Below the pieces are notes generated by a model. It was not told where the DNA came from. It was given only the letters and a program-made list of their open reading frames with translations, and searched no databases. Made by a program: the position numbers and the translations under genes. From Diphasiastrum complanatum (Eukaryota; Streptophyta; Lycopodiopsida; Lycopodiales; Lycopodiaceae), in assembly GCA_029204225.1 (NCBI GenBank), contig CM055098.1:1549106-1613105 (forward strand): a DNA stretch of 64,000 nt, written 5' to 3'. Below, one piece after another: positions 51,495-63,942 of this stretch (its first letter is position 1; each line of letters opens with the position of its first letter).

Positions 51495-54420
51495 ATGGAT
51501 TCTCAAAGTAAAGTCGGTCTCATCGTAGACAAGCTAAATTAGTACTTGTGAAGATTTAAGATGAAGACATTGCTAATCGCCAACGAGATGTGGGATGTTG
51601 TCACAGGTATCGAAGTAAAACTTGAAGATGACACAACCGACTCAAAGCGAAAGTCGAAGGATGGTAAAGCTTTTGCACTTATTATTCTCAATATATCAAA
51701 CACTCAGATTGGCCACATATCTGAATCTCAAACTTTGAAAGAAATATGGGACATCCTGAGCTCACTATGTGATGTGAGGGAAGTAACTTCCAAGTTACAT
51801 CTACGAAGAAAATTTTTCACTCTCAAGATGTCAAATGGTGATTCACTTCAAAATCACGATAACTAGTTTAAGAATCTCTTGCAATAGATGGCCACTGTCG
51901 GATCGATCATAGACGATCAAGATGCATTATGACATCGCTTTCAAGCTCTCTACATACAAGAACTGGGTGATGATCATATCGACACACTCAGATTTAACTC
52001 TTAATAGAGTTATCACTATGTTTCTGCAAGAAGATAATCGAAGAAGTCAACACTTCGTCGACTTCATCATCTCATGCTTTATATGTCAACAAAGGCTCAA
52101 AACGATAGAAGCATAAAAGCTCTAAGCAATTGACATCAAATTAGAAACCGACGCAAAGTCAAGAACAATTATCAAATCCATAGTCGAAGAAGAACATGTT
52201 TTTTAAGTATTGCAAATGCACTAATCATGAGATCCAAGATTGCATGGTGCTCAAATCGAAGAATGCTAGTAAGCAACCAAATCAACAAGCGAATGTAGTC
52301 ATAGCATCTCCCGATCTCGACATGGACGAAGGAGCATTTACGATCAAAGACCAAAAGGCATTATTGGATAATTTTTTGTTTCTGGATCCTGGAGCTACTC
52401 AACACATGACCAGTCATAAGCATTTTCGCTCCTATATGTCTTACAGTACAAAGAAATACGTTCATCTTGGTGACTATAGCACTTACACTATTGAAGGTTG
52501 TAAAATCGAAATTCCAGCATGATCAATTCAAACTACTATCAAATGTTTGTATGTACCTAAACCAAATCTATTATCAATAAGTAGAATCATTGATTTGGGT
52601 CATAGGGTAGAGTTCGAGTCTGATTACTGCCGAATTATCGATAGGATAAATAAGGTCATTGCACTCGGCAAGAGGCATGGATACTTATATAGACTGGCAC
52701 ATTGCTATTCTGATACTAGTCAAGTCTTGAAAACCTCTGTTCTTGTCAATAAAGCATTACTATGGCGTCATTGATTAGGACACTTGAATCATAAATCTGT
52801 TTTATATATGTGTAAACAATCCCTAGCACTTGATCTTGACTATCCAGTCGATAAAGTCAACCTCCTTGTCTGTCATAGCTGCATCCCTGGAAAGCATACT
52901 AGGTTTCCCTTTAGATCGAGTCATAGGCATGCAACAAAAGATTTGTTAGACGTTGTTCATTTAGATATATGTGGTTAATGCAAACTCCGTCGTTTCTTGA
53001 TGCAAAGTATTTCATTACCTTCATTGACGAATATTCGAGAAGAATAGTTGTTTATTTCATTAATCATAAATAAGAGGCTTTCAAAATATTTCGACAATTC
53101 AATGAGCATGCAAAAAATCAAACTAGTAAAAGAATTAAAGCACTAAGGCCCGATAATGGGGGAGAATACATCTCTACTGAATTCAAGGAGTATTGCCTTA
53201 GCAACGACATTGAGCAACAATACATTACCTCCTATTTGCCTCATTCGAATGGTCTTGCTAAGAGAAATAACAGAACCTTAGTCGAATCGGCAAAGTGCAT
53301 GGTAGCACTGCGACACTTCCGAAGTCCTTATGGGCTGAAGCTATTTCCATTGCAACCTATATTCAGAATAGATGTCGACTAAAGGTCTCTCAGACAAAAC
53401 ACCATATGAAGTTTGGACAGGCTCCAAACCTTTTTTATTGAACTTACGAGTTTTTAATGTATCGCTTATGCACAAATTTCGCATGTTCTCAGGAAGAAGC
53501 TCTACTTCCAGAGTATCAAGCCTATTTTCATCGGCTACACTACTTCAAATAAAGCTTATAAGTTGTATGATCATGTCGAGTCGAAGATATTCACTAGCCG
53601 AAATATCGTATTCATCGAACATCAGTTCAGTGACCTCAAAGGTAAAGGTTAAGCTCATAGAGCCGAACAATCGGACTCTCTCGAATTATCGAACTTTCAA
53701 GTCCCAAAGTCGACTATTCATATTGAAGGTCCTAGCTCGTCTACTCTTGACGAACAACTTATCAATAGCGAATTCGAAGATGATGATGTTGCAGTCTAGC
53801 AACTACAGCATGATAAAAGTAATCAACTTCGCTCATTACCTAGAAGATCGACAAGAGAAAGCAGACCACCTATCAGGTATATCAACAAGTCTGCAACTTA
53901 CCTTGTTCAAGAGCCGACGACTGTCGAAGAGACACTCAGTCAACCCGATTCTGATCCCTGGAAATAAGCTATGAATGAATAGTATTCATCTCTTATCAAG
54001 AACTAGACTTGCACTATTGTCAAATTACATGCCAGCAAAAATGTAGTTGATTGCCAATGATTATTCAAAATCAAGTACCAGGCAGATGGAAGTATCGATT
54101 GAAGAAAGGCTCAACTTGTCTCCAGAGGATTTTCTTAGGTACACAACATTGACTACACTGAGTCATTCCAGTAGTTAAACATTTTTTAATTAGACTTCTA
54201 TTGTGATTTGCTGCTACAGCAAATTTGGATATACATCAAATGGATGTACATACAACATATCTTACTGGAGTTATCGAAGAGGACATTTACATGGTGCAAC
54301 CCGAAGGTTACAATATCGAAGGTAAACATAATCATGTGTGTAAACTCCATAAGCACTTTATGGCTTGAAGCAATCTGCTCGAGCATGGTTTCAAATGATC
54401 AATAACTTTCCTTATGACTC
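51495..54420 (+). pseudogene. Ty1/copia gag-pol relic 2
   Basis: Gag starts at ATG 51495 (MDSQSKVGLIVDKLN) with TAG and TGA in place of expected codons soon after. It continues through TLLIANEMWDVVTGIE and KLHLRRKFFTLKMS. Next come a damaged zinc knuckle near 52200 (YCKCTNHEIQDC), a protease box reading DPGATQHMT where DSGA is usual, pre-integrase LGHLNHKS (about 52775), and integrase pieces HLDICG, RPDNGGEY and NGLAKRNNRT. In the last piece the catalytic Glu is replaced by Lys. RT is present only to HQMDVHTTYLTGVIEEDIYM and CKLHKHFMA, near 54360. RNase H and the 3' LTR are absent. Stops and frameshifts are frequent throughout. It is a dead copy, older than element 3. Confidence 0.9.
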
Positions 54421-55845
54421 GAATCCATAGGCATGCACGAATTTACTGAGTTACAGATTTATATTTTATGTGCGGAAGCGTAAAGCGTCTAGGAATGGTG
54501 ATTAGAACAACGAATTCGATTTATGCTATCAGTCACACAAATGGTTTAATCTACGAAGAATTTATCTGCAAGCATGAATCTATTTGAACATGAATAAAAT
54601 AAGCATTCAATCAAAACATACACGACTCGAATTATTTAGCAAATATTGTATAGTCGAGAATGATAATAGTCTGAATGCAGATAGAGTCGCATTTTTTCTA
54701 AGACAATACTTTGTAGTAACAGAGATAAAGAACATAGCAATTGCACTCTGGATGTTCAATCACTGATTGCGTACATCGACAATTCAACGACTGTAGAGTT
54801 CAACGATTCTAACCATTAACCTTACAATCGATAAGTTGATGGGTATTTGTACAGATGGCTAGCTAATTAAAAGAATGGTAACCTAACAACTGATAAGTTG
54901 ACGAGTATTTGTACAAATGGCTAGCTAATTAAAAGAATGGTTGATCTATACATTGCAAATTAAATTAAGGCACTGCTTGTTGTTGTCAGTCGCTTTTGGA
55001 CAGTATTTGAGTCCATTGGAGATCTTGTCCGATCGTGGCGATGGTACGGTTGAGCCGCCTTTTGATTAACTCGAATTGAGATTGATAGATGACTAGCTTG
55101 TGAGCTCGAAAGTTGAATAGAAAGACTTTCGACGTGGCAGAATGGTTGAGTGGTCGAAAGTCAAAGTCATCGAAATGTTCGACATGGCTAATGCCGAATA
55201 GTTTTGAGGTGGCTGAACAGTTTTGAGTTGTTAGGACTCTGTCACAAATTTCTTTGTATTTCTATAGACTATTAGGAAACAAGTGTAATTCTACAGAGTG
55301 TGCAACTGTATAGGTATTTACAACAATCAGTGAATGGATCTAGATTAGAAGAAAAATAGGTATGGAGAGGATAGGAATCCAACAATATTGCTATTTGTGC
55401 TTACTGCTTATCAGCGGAAGTACATCAGACAAAGTTTTAGCTACTCAGAGATAGTTTAGAGTACACGATTTCTATTTGCAATTGTCTTGTGCTCATCATC
55501 ATCTGATTTGCACATGTTACATGCTGAATCAATCTAGTCCTTTTATTGCATTCAATATCATGTTAGAATGTATGCTTCTCTGTGATTATTTGTAACTGAT
55601 AAGCTCTTATTGTTTTGTCTGATAATTCAATACTTCATTGTTTGGCTACAAAATCACTTTAGTACTAGTGATTTCAAAGTTGATTGCTAAAAGATTGAAC
55701 CGACTTCTGTCATGATGCTTTGTTCAATATTGATAGGCGTAGTCACGTATTAGGAAAGAAGGCTAATTTTCACTGTGCTCGATAGGTCACACATAGTCTT
55801 TGACTTGTCGAACTAACTCACTTCACCTCCCTCTTTCCAACAAGA
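54421..55845. other. Gene-free stretch
   Basis: No gene was recognised. A short direct repeat (ACAACTGATAAGTTGACGAGTATTTGTACA type) lies at about 54822-54945, and GAAAGTCnAAnGT words cluster at 55090-55220. Confidence 0.45.
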
Positions 55846-57080
55846 GAGAGTAACAAGATTTCACATAGTCCATCTTGACAAGTCAAGACCAAAACCTTTG
55901 AACCCTTCAATTTATAACATAACAGGTTAAAATATAGTTGTATAAAGTCTTACAATACAGAGTACCAAAAAGCGAAGCAAATTTTAGGACACTCAGATGT
56001 CACCTGCCCACAACAAAACTGCACAAGTTAGTTACGTGAGGAAGACATGTGTCATAGCTGAGAGCATCAATTGTTATCCATGTCCGAAACAAGATTCACT
56101 ACTTTATCAGCTTGATTGCAGTTATAAATAATACGTCCAATCGTCCCTATCATGCATTTCATAATTAGCAATACATTCTGCCCTTTAACGAAACCGTATC
56201 AGAGCAGATGCCATATTGATCAATATAATAGCAAAAAGAATGTATTAAATTCACATAAAAAAAAATTCACACGTAAGAAGCTATTTTGAAATACACAAAT
56301 AAAAGGATATATGATTTTGGCCAAGTGCTAGGTCCTAGTGCAGATCCGTACCATACTAGCCCCAAGAACATCCCATGCAAAACATTTGGGAGTCCAAGCA
56401 CCTTATGGCTTGGAAAAATTCATGTCATCCAAGCGCGTCAAAATCAAACTCTACAAACATCCCTAGCTTACTCATACAGGTTGTCTTTAAGCTCTCTTTT
56501 TTTTTTTTTTTTTCTGAAAACTTATTGAACCTTGAAATGGTAGAGAAGATCAATCTTTATAAGATCCGAAGCATGGAATGTAAGCATTTAGAAGGATTAT
56601 AACTTCAAAAAGCATTCTGTTTACGTAACCCATGGAGTTCCATATATATTCAAAGCAATGAGTATAAGCGCTTTTTTAGGAATATAGTAGTGTTTGGTGA
56701 GACTATCTTCCATCGTAGCTTTATAAAGCTGCAACGCTAAATGCGAGGTGAAGTGATTTCTTGTGAGCTACCCATCTCCTGTTGTGCAAGCAAACCCCTG
56801 CTTACGTACTATCGATTCCACGAAAGTAATTGATTAATGGTAGTGGTTTCTTTACAAAGTATCCTAATCTTGTAACAGAGTTATCAACAATCACATGCGA
56901 CTCATTTCTACTAGCGAGTGTTCGTATATCAAAGTATCATAAATTTATTGCTTCAACAATTCAAACTTCGAGAAACCATGTAGTATTATAAGTTCTTATT
57001 GCATACAGGCAAAAAATACCAATGAAACATCATATAATATCTCGTAGTTACGTCCAAATATTATCGTTTGCATAACAAGT
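55846..57080 (-). mobile_element. Copy H: non-coding RT family member
   Basis: On the minus strand, the shared 3' tail (55853-56060) ends at a short (CT)n (55846-55852). The usual upstream blocks follow (ATGACACATGTCTTCC, then GATACGG and GATCAATATGGC on the sense strand) and a GCAGATCCGTACCAT motif at 56340. Similarity fades above about 56400. Confidence 0.6.
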
Positions 57081-57085
57081 ATCAG

Positions 57086-57174
57086 TTAGAATTAAAGTAG
57101 AATCATTGTGTTACTGTATTGTGGGTCCTATTAGTGGATAAGGATCAGTTGGCCTCGCCACGAGGCAAGTCGAC
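57086..57174 (+). mobile_element. Inverted fragment of the copia-3 LTR
   Basis: It starts TTAGAATTAAAGTAGAATCA and matches the first 89 bp (sense) of the 44259-44528 LTR, but in the plus orientation. It lies between the head-to-head copies H and G. Confidence 0.8.
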
Positions 57175-57229
57175 CCCTGCCATCTACCATTTCGTAACCA
57201 GTTTAACACTCTGATAGTGGTGACTTAAA

Positions 57230-59371
57230 TGATGTCTATAGGAAAGGTGGTTCATTAAAATTATCTTAGACAACATGGATATGCGTAAGATAAAAGGTTC
57301 TTACAAAATGATTAGAATGACACAGATCTGCCCTAATACATGGTAAAAACCATGAACACCACACTGATAATGTATAACCTATCTTGAACAATATCATAAA
57401 TACCACGGGCTAAATATGTAGTTTTGATAAATGCAAATTTATTCAAAATAACACTATTCAATCATGGCTATCGTAAAATAATACCCATTCAGTTGTCATA
57501 TCAGAGCATGGTGAGATACGACTGGAAAGCATGGATATGCTCACGAGTATGGACATTAGTGTGTGACTGGTTTTTCGAAAGTTGTCACATGGATTAGAAT
57601 GACATGGATTTGCCCTAATATCAGCACACGTGTTCACACCATATCTTTTAGTGAGATACAATATATACAGTGAAAACTATTCATACTTATACACAAAACA
57701 AAATGAACTGATATGGACCAATGCCCATAAACTGATCAACATGGCACATGCCTGTTGGAGTTTAATCTTACTCCTACTCATCCTAACTGCCCTCCTTCCT
57801 TTTCACGTAAATCACTCTCTCAAGTATCTTGCAGAAAATGAACTATTTTTCAACAGTCTACATTCTTGCACTGATTGTCGCTACAGTCTACATTTTTACT
57901 CAGGAATTTCCACAAACGTCGCCCTTGTCACCTTCGGGCCATCCTGAGCAACTAAGTGTTTTGCGACACTTGTGTTAACTAAGTTTTTAGGCCATTTCAG
58001 ACACTTCCAGAAATGTGACACTGCTTTGCATAAAATGCAAAAAATACAAAAAAGATGACACTCTGCATAAATACACAGGATTCCAAGTACAGATTGTCTA
58101 CGCCTTCAAGCTCCAATAATAGCTATTCTAATTAGTTAGTTAATCAGCTGTTAAGCGATCTTGTAAATGCCAAGATAGAATAATGCAAGGTCTTCCAGTT
58201 GCTATATAAGTAAATGAGCGATTGAAGAGAGATAGAGATTCAAAAAGGTTGATTCGTCAGATGATACATGAGATATATGGAGATCTACGACCAAAGTTGG
58301 TCTTTCAGTAGCTGACTCCTCATAGTTAGTGATTATAGAGAGAGAGAGAGTAAATATTCAGAGCTTCTGTTGGTAGGATCACGCGCTTATCAACGCTATT
58401 GTTTTGTGGTCTGATTGTTGTTTTTACAACACTAATATACAGATTGGCTATTGTTCCATGTTCTTACATTCTTGTTAAATGTTAAGTAACTCTCACTCTT
58501 CTTCCGCAATGTCACAAACAAGGAAATGTATGGCTGTCCTTGACGCCTAGTTGTAATTACATTCCTTTATATTAGAATATCAGGATCAGTGAATTGCATG
58601 GCTGTCTTAGACGCCTAATAGTTTTCGCAATTTGTCTAAGACACCTACACTGATACTCTCATCAGAAGCAACTCTTTAATATCCGTCCTCCAAGTAATCC
58701 AAGATCCTATAGGAATTTATTTTATCAGTTGGCATCAACATCCAAGCCAACAATGCCCTGATACGGTAATGCCAGGATTTGGCCTATCGCTAAAAAACAT
58801 TATGTCGTTTGGGAAGACTGGACTATTATTAAAATGCTATTTATGTTGTTAAGTGGTATAGCTTCTTTTGGACATGGATAACAACCAACGCTCAGCTAGG
58901 ACAAATGGTTCTCTCTATGCCTAATGCATGTTAGTTAAGGTGAATATTCTCGTGGAAGAAAGACTCTTTGCTTCTTGTATTGAAGGTCGATACAATATTC
59001 GAGCTTATTCTTCATTGGTGCATAATCTTCCTTTACTTCAATCAAGGTCAGAGATTGAAGAGCGTGGTGAGGTCAAACCAGAGATAAACAACAGAAGCAT
59101 GCTAATAAGAACATCCATTGCAGGAAGCAAATGCTAACCAAAAATGATGAAAGAATTATTGAACTTCCCCACTATACTAACTCGTGCGGTTTTGTGTTGT
59201 GGGATGGTGGCTGGACATTTTGAAAGTGGTTATGCTTTATGGTGCTTTACAGTACCGTATTTTACTTTTCAGCTTTACTTTACCTTTGTTGGATTATGAA
59301 TAAAGGCTTCAAAGGGTTTAGTCTTGCTTTGTCAAGAGGAACTATGTGAAATTTTGTAACTCTCTCTCTCT
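57230..59371 (+). mobile_element. Copy G: non-coding RT family member, split by a solo LTR
   Basis: 57230-57752 and 58753-59360 together match copies C, D and F, including ACATGGATATGCG and GACATGGATTTGCC motifs, GCCTATCGCTAAA, and the tail GGATTATGAATAAAGGCTTC...TTTTGTAA. It ends at (CT)n 59360-59371. Right after the tract lies a copia leader relic. Confidence 0.7.
57753..58752 (+). mobile_element. Solo LTR, 1000 bp, with target duplications
   Basis: It starts TGTTGG and ends CCAACA (perfect inverted termini), flanked by ATGCC at 57748-57752 and 58753-58757. Removing it restores the continuous sequence of copy G. It has a TATA box (TATATAAG, 58203-58210) and an internal duplication (ATGGCTGTCCTTGACGCCTA at about 58532 and 58598). 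Its start resembles the LTR at 50391. It formed by recombination between two LTRs of an element inserted in copy G. Confidence 0.88.
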
Positions 59372-59962
59372 GCTAACCGCGCCCTCCTCCACGCTCTTGG
59401 GTGGATCTTTCGTGTTTCTTAGTCGATTTGAACATGATTTTAAACTATAGTTAGGGTCGTCCTGATATTGCTGAGGTGATAGGGCCGTCAATCAACTATT
59501 TCCAGAGAGAAATGAGCCTTTTAGAGCTCTTTGAAAAATCTAGATTTTCTCTCTCTACAATGATAAATGCTTTTCTTATTGATGGCAATTGAATTTTTGA
59601 CAAAAGTCTAAGAAATTTGCCATGGCTATCTAGCGACCTCCTACAACCAGCTTCGTGTCCTTATGACATCCAAGTTATGACGTGTTCTATGAAAAACCGT
59701 AACCATCGCTCGGTCTTTCCAAAAAACTGATTGCAGCTTTCACATTTTTTAATTTTTTTAATCTTGTCTAATGCTATGCACAAGCTAAAGCAACCAATAC
59801 TGAGCTTGATAAGCCTTCATATGCCTGAATCTGAGCACAAGTGCTCTACTTCTCTCTTATTGATCATTGTAAATCCCAAACTATGGGAAAACTATTTTTT
59901 CGAAGCTCTCTTCAACGACAACTCTGCTCTATGCTCAAACCTTGTTAGGCTCTAATACGAAG
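59372..59962 (-). mobile_element. Leader relic of a copia element related to element 3
   Basis: Similar to 49400-50037 in the same orientation (CTAATGCTATGCACAAGCTAA, then CGAAGCTCTCTTCAACGACAA), ending with a decayed primer site (GGCTCTAATACGAAG) next to TTAGAACTC, the LTR edge. The coding part is missing and the relic starts at the (CT)n end of copy G. Confidence 0.7.
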
Positions 59963-61315
59963 TTAGAACTCATGTCAAACAGTGTTAGCCGATTCTCTAG
60001 TGCCGAGCCAAGCTGGAGACATAAGTTATCTCTCACCCATGACCGAGGAGGTCTCAGAAGGAAGAGAGCAGAAGAAGCTAAGAGCCGAGGAAATACTAGC
60101 TAGGAAGATAGTGATTAACTATGTGAGCCTACATGGTGTATCCCAAAGAAGGAATGACCATGTAGGAGCTAGTAACATTTTCTTGAATAGTTGTAATAAA
60201 TGTAGACTCCCCTTAAAATAGTAAGAGTGAGCCACCTTTTGATGGTGACCTCTAGTAGAAGGGCAAATTTCACATGTAATTTCTAATTTAGTGGAATTGC
60301 CACATGGGCTCCACATGGGCAGCCTTCTTGCTTATTTAAGGGCCCCCCTCTCTTGTGAGGGAGCTTTTGATTGTATTTTCAAGTTCTCTTGAGCTAATAA
60401 AGAGGATCCTCCACGAGTTCTTGAAGATCACTAAGCTCCTTGTTCATGGCAATGGACTTGAGTGATATTTCTATGAGCATGCTTAATTCCTTGCTTGTGG
60501 ATTAACTAGGTTCTTGTTTCTTGTTCTTGCTTAGTTGTGGATTAGCTTCAGTTCTTGCTTGTGGAATCTTGTAGAAATCAGCATTCAAGTAAACTATGGA
60601 GGCTAGAAATGTGGTGTAAATCTTGCATAGTCTTGACATTCTAGTTCTTGATGTTCTTGGATAATCTAGGCATCAAGTAATGTGTGTTTCTTGATTCCCA
60701 GATTGTTAAATGCTGCTAGGAATCTTGTTTCTTGTTTCTTGAATCTTCTTTTAGTTTCAGTAGCTAATCTAGTTCTTGATTGTTCTTTGATTCAGTAGTT
60801 AGTAATAGGATCGCTCTCTGTGCTGAATGTTGATCTGCTTGAGCTGTAGATGGTTGCATGACTAGTGTATGCATGTAGTTGAGTATTGGATTTGAGCTAC
60901 CCACTGACAGGCTGGGAAATACGTAGTGCATCCTTGAATATTGCTTATGCTATGTATACGTTCTAATAAGAAGAGTAATCACAAAGAACCATAACAACAT
61001 AAGTAATCCAAGAGAGATAAGCAACAAAAAGAGAAAAAAATGTGTTCACAGATTCAGTGAATCTATGAACAAACAAGATCAAAGATTGGCATAGATAGAA
61101 AAACTCTTAGAAAGCACTCTCCAAGTTCCACATAGCAAAACTATATTTTAAAAACTAGAAACGCTATACATATATGACTTTCTTTCGACAACCCATGCAT
61201 GACCTGGGTTGCCATTGACGGGGGTCGGGATGCGTGTCCTATTGATTGCCTCGACATGAGCGCAACTAGTTCTAGTCACATGACTGAACCCACAGTACGA
61301 AAACACAGTGAGTGT
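59963..61315 (-). mobile_element. Old copia-3-type LTR interrupted by a second LTR-like insertion
   Basis: The edge TTAGAACTC at 59963 and the block 61100-61315 (GAAAGCACTCTCCAAG, CCCATGCATGACC, then CCCACAGTAC) match the two ends of the 44259-44528 LTR. The DNA between them (about 59983-60960) is foreign. It is plus oriented, with a TATA box TATTTAAG at 60333-60340 and AATAAA at 60396-60401, as in an LTR promoter/poly(A) region. Exact borders are not resolved. Confidence 0.5.
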
Positions 61316-61317
61316 AC

Positions 61318-61600
61318 TCTCTCTCTCTCTCTCTCTCATCGGCCATTCTCATCCTCCTCCTAGCATCACGCAACACCCCCGCCCTCTCTTGGTCTCTCCT
61401 CCCGATCAACCATTCCCGTCCTAGCAGCGCGCAACATCTCCACCCCCCTCTCCCTCAATCACTCCTCTCTCTCTCTCTCTCTCTCTCATCAGCCATCCTC
61501 CTCCTCTATTTCTCGATTACCTGTCATCCTCTTCCTAGCAACAAGCGGCATCTACGGCTCTCACTATCAATCTCACTCCTTGCACTCTCCCTCCGATCAA
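61318..61600. repeat. CT-rich tandem repeat with embedded (CT)n
   Basis: (CT)n at 61318-61337 and 61464-61487 each precede CATCnGCCATnCTCnTCCTC...CCTAGCAnCn, giving two diverged units of about 147 bp. Confidence 0.65.
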
Positions 61601-61801
61601 TCTCTTTCCTTCTCTATTTTGCTCTTTCCAGAGACTTCGTTATCTTTCTAGCAATTTCGTAAAATTTCTCTTTCTAGAAATTTCTAGAGCCACGTGACTT
61701 TCAAACACACTTCATAATACTTGAAATGCACTTCAAATACGTTTTAGGGCACGCGTGGCCCAATAAAAATGCAAGAATCAGTTTTTCTCCATCACAGCCA
61801 A

Positions 61802-61804
<3 letters not shown>

Positions 61805-61878
<74 letters not shown>
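61805..61878. repeat. (CT)n microsatellite
   Basis: 37 CT units with no RT family member recognised beside it. Confidence 0.95.
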
Positions 61879-61881
<3 letters not shown>

Positions 61882-62604
61882 TCTTAAATTGGCTCTATCC
61901 ACAGAACAAGAAGAAAAATAAATGTCATCACAAAATCAAGAATCACCGATTATTTCTAGAATCATTGATTGTCCAAAAACTCTCCGTATAATAGACATGC
62001 GTCATTTATGAATTTTCAAATCTAAATACTTAGAATCTAAAACCATTAATTGATGACATAATGGACATATGTTGACTATCAGATATGCAACATCAAGCAT
62101 TCACCATAAGCAATCACCAAAGAAGGCGAAAGAAGAACACACACTATCAATCTATCACACACAACATACTGAATGTAAAATGTACATATAAACCCTGGAC
62201 CCTGATAGAGGGAGAACCTAGGAGTAGACTACTAGACCAGCCAACGGCTAGTTACAGCTAGTAATAAAGTACACCGTAAACAGTAACTAAGAAGTGTAAC
62301 AATGAAGTTTGTCATTGATTTCTAACAACATATGTATGTCATCAAAACCGTCAAAAGAATGAAATAGAATCCCACAAAAACCAAGAATTCAAGCACGAAT
62401 TTGAAGCAAAATCTGATAAAATCCAAGATAGTGCACTCTACCATAACTTCAATGGAATTTGCACAACCGAGATTTAGTGAAATCCAAAACTATGTGTCGC
62501 TTGGGAAATCGACATTCCTTCTAGCTTCAACACCCAGGTGCTTTCTCCTTCAGAAATCAATGCAGAATTTGATTCCTTTCCCATCCCATCTACATCTTAG
62601 CCTT
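61879..62604. other. Gene-free stretch, probably retroelement leader
   Basis: No gene recognised. It precedes a decayed primer site on the minus strand, so it may be the leader of a lost element. Confidence 0.35.
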
Positions 62605-62790
62605 GCTCTGATACTAGCGTAAAATCCAACAAAGAATTAACTTAGATTAGAGAGTAATGAGAGGCAAAACCACCCAACCAAACAAAGGTTTTTTTTTTTG
62701 GAAGATCAGCACCTCACCCTCGAGCCATGGCAAATGCATGCTTCACAAGAGAAACAAAACAAGTAAACAAACTTGTCATCTTCTTTTATT
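62605..62790 (-). mobile_element. Decayed primer site and LTR edge
   Basis: The minus strand reads TAGTATCAGAGC (62605-62616), one base from the copia primer site. The following 62617-62790 contains the segment shared with 41690-41840, so that shared repeat is probably an LTR. Confidence 0.45.
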
Positions 62791-63451
62791 CTTCAACAAC
62801 TGCATCCTTCATCACTATCATCTGCCTTAGATTTAGCACTATTTGAATTGCTTCCACATATTTGGCACATAAATCTAAAATTTCAATCTCATTTTGTTTC
62901 AGAGCAACTTCATTTTTCACAACCCGATGTGTTGGGTCTTGTAGTGATTCGCTCATATTGTCGTATATTCATTAAGCAATCTTGTTTTTCAAGTTTGATT
63001 ATGGGATAATGTATTAGGGTGCCTAGCAACATGGAGCTCGGTATTCCAAATTTTATAAAAGAAGAAAGGAATGTGTGGCTATTGAGCTTAAGACACTCCC
63101 TCCATTCTTCTCTAAGTTTTTGGTATGCCATTCAAAAAGAAAAAGAAAGGTGTTTTATACCCCCACTTTTTCTTTGTTTTGCTGCTGCCACTCTAACCAC
63201 TGACTAATCTCTTCATCGCACGCAAATTTTTCAAACATCACCGTTGGATTTGCACAAAGGGATCAGATTCTCAAAATTCGAAATCCCATTCACGGTCCAC
63301 TGTTGAGCAGCCGACACGTGGCAGATTTTGCAGATGTCAAACATCGTCCAGGGCGGGTCGAACTCTTTTGGTGTCTTAAAGCCAACTAACATAGATTCAG
63401 AAAAATCAAGGCGGGAGAGAAGCAGCAGCAGGGGAGAAGAAGAGGAGGCAG
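62791..63451 (+). promoter_or_regulatory. Possible promoter region with G-box
   Basis: CACGTGGC at 63315-63322 (in ACACGTGGC, a G-box/ABRE match) and a purine-rich leader GAGAAGCAGCAGCAGGGGAGAAG just upstream of a possible start at 63452. No clear TATA box. Confidence 0.3.
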
Positions 63452-63622
63452 CGATGGAGGTTCCCATGGTGGCAAGCGATGCTGTGCGATGGACCAACAT
63501 GTCCATACCGCCCATCGATGCGACGCTGGGCGCCTCCTGTTGCCCCCCTCCGCGCAATGCCGCTGGTTCGGTGCACATTCCCGGCCGAGCTGGAGCCGCT
63601 GAGTCCACCTACATCATCTGGT
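63452..63622 (+). CDS. Possible first exon of an unidentified gene
   Basis: ATG 63452 follows a purine-rich leader and opens MEVPMVASDAVRWTNMSIPP. It continues with GC-rich codons (CCPPPRNAAG, then GRAGAAESTYII) to a donor-like CTG|GTATGC at about 63621. The composition contrasts with the AT-rich surroundings, as expected for a real exon. The same stretch is also open on the minus strand. No domain is recognised. A later TTTGTGCAG at about 63679-63687 could be an acceptor. The gene would continue beyond the window or in unrecognised exons. Confidence 0.35.
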
Positions 63623-63904
63623 ATGCTTTCATCCATGAACCCTAGAACAGTTTTCGAAATTCAGCTGAACGGTTTGCTTTGTGCAGTAAAGATCTAGGTG
63701 AGGTATAGTATACGCAGCGGGCAGCATGCTAGTTGCTGGTTAGCAAATCACGTAAGGGATGGGTTTTTTTGGGTCTTTTGCTGCTTTAGGACTTGCTTAT
63801 TGTTGAGGTCACACGATTCTTTAAAGGTTTTCTTTTGTCTTCTCGGAAAGGACTACCAATTCAGCACAGTGGAGTTTGAAATTTGTACCGGATACTAGCA
63901 AGAC

Positions 63905-63942
63905 TATAAACCCTAAACCCTACAGCATAAACCCTAGACCTC
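63905..63942. repeat. Short telomere-like tract
   Basis: AAACCCTAAACCCTA followed by AAACCCTAGACC, about five degenerate heptamers. Such motifs (telo-boxes) also occur in plant promoters and introns, so a chromosome-end origin is not implied. Confidence 0.5.
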
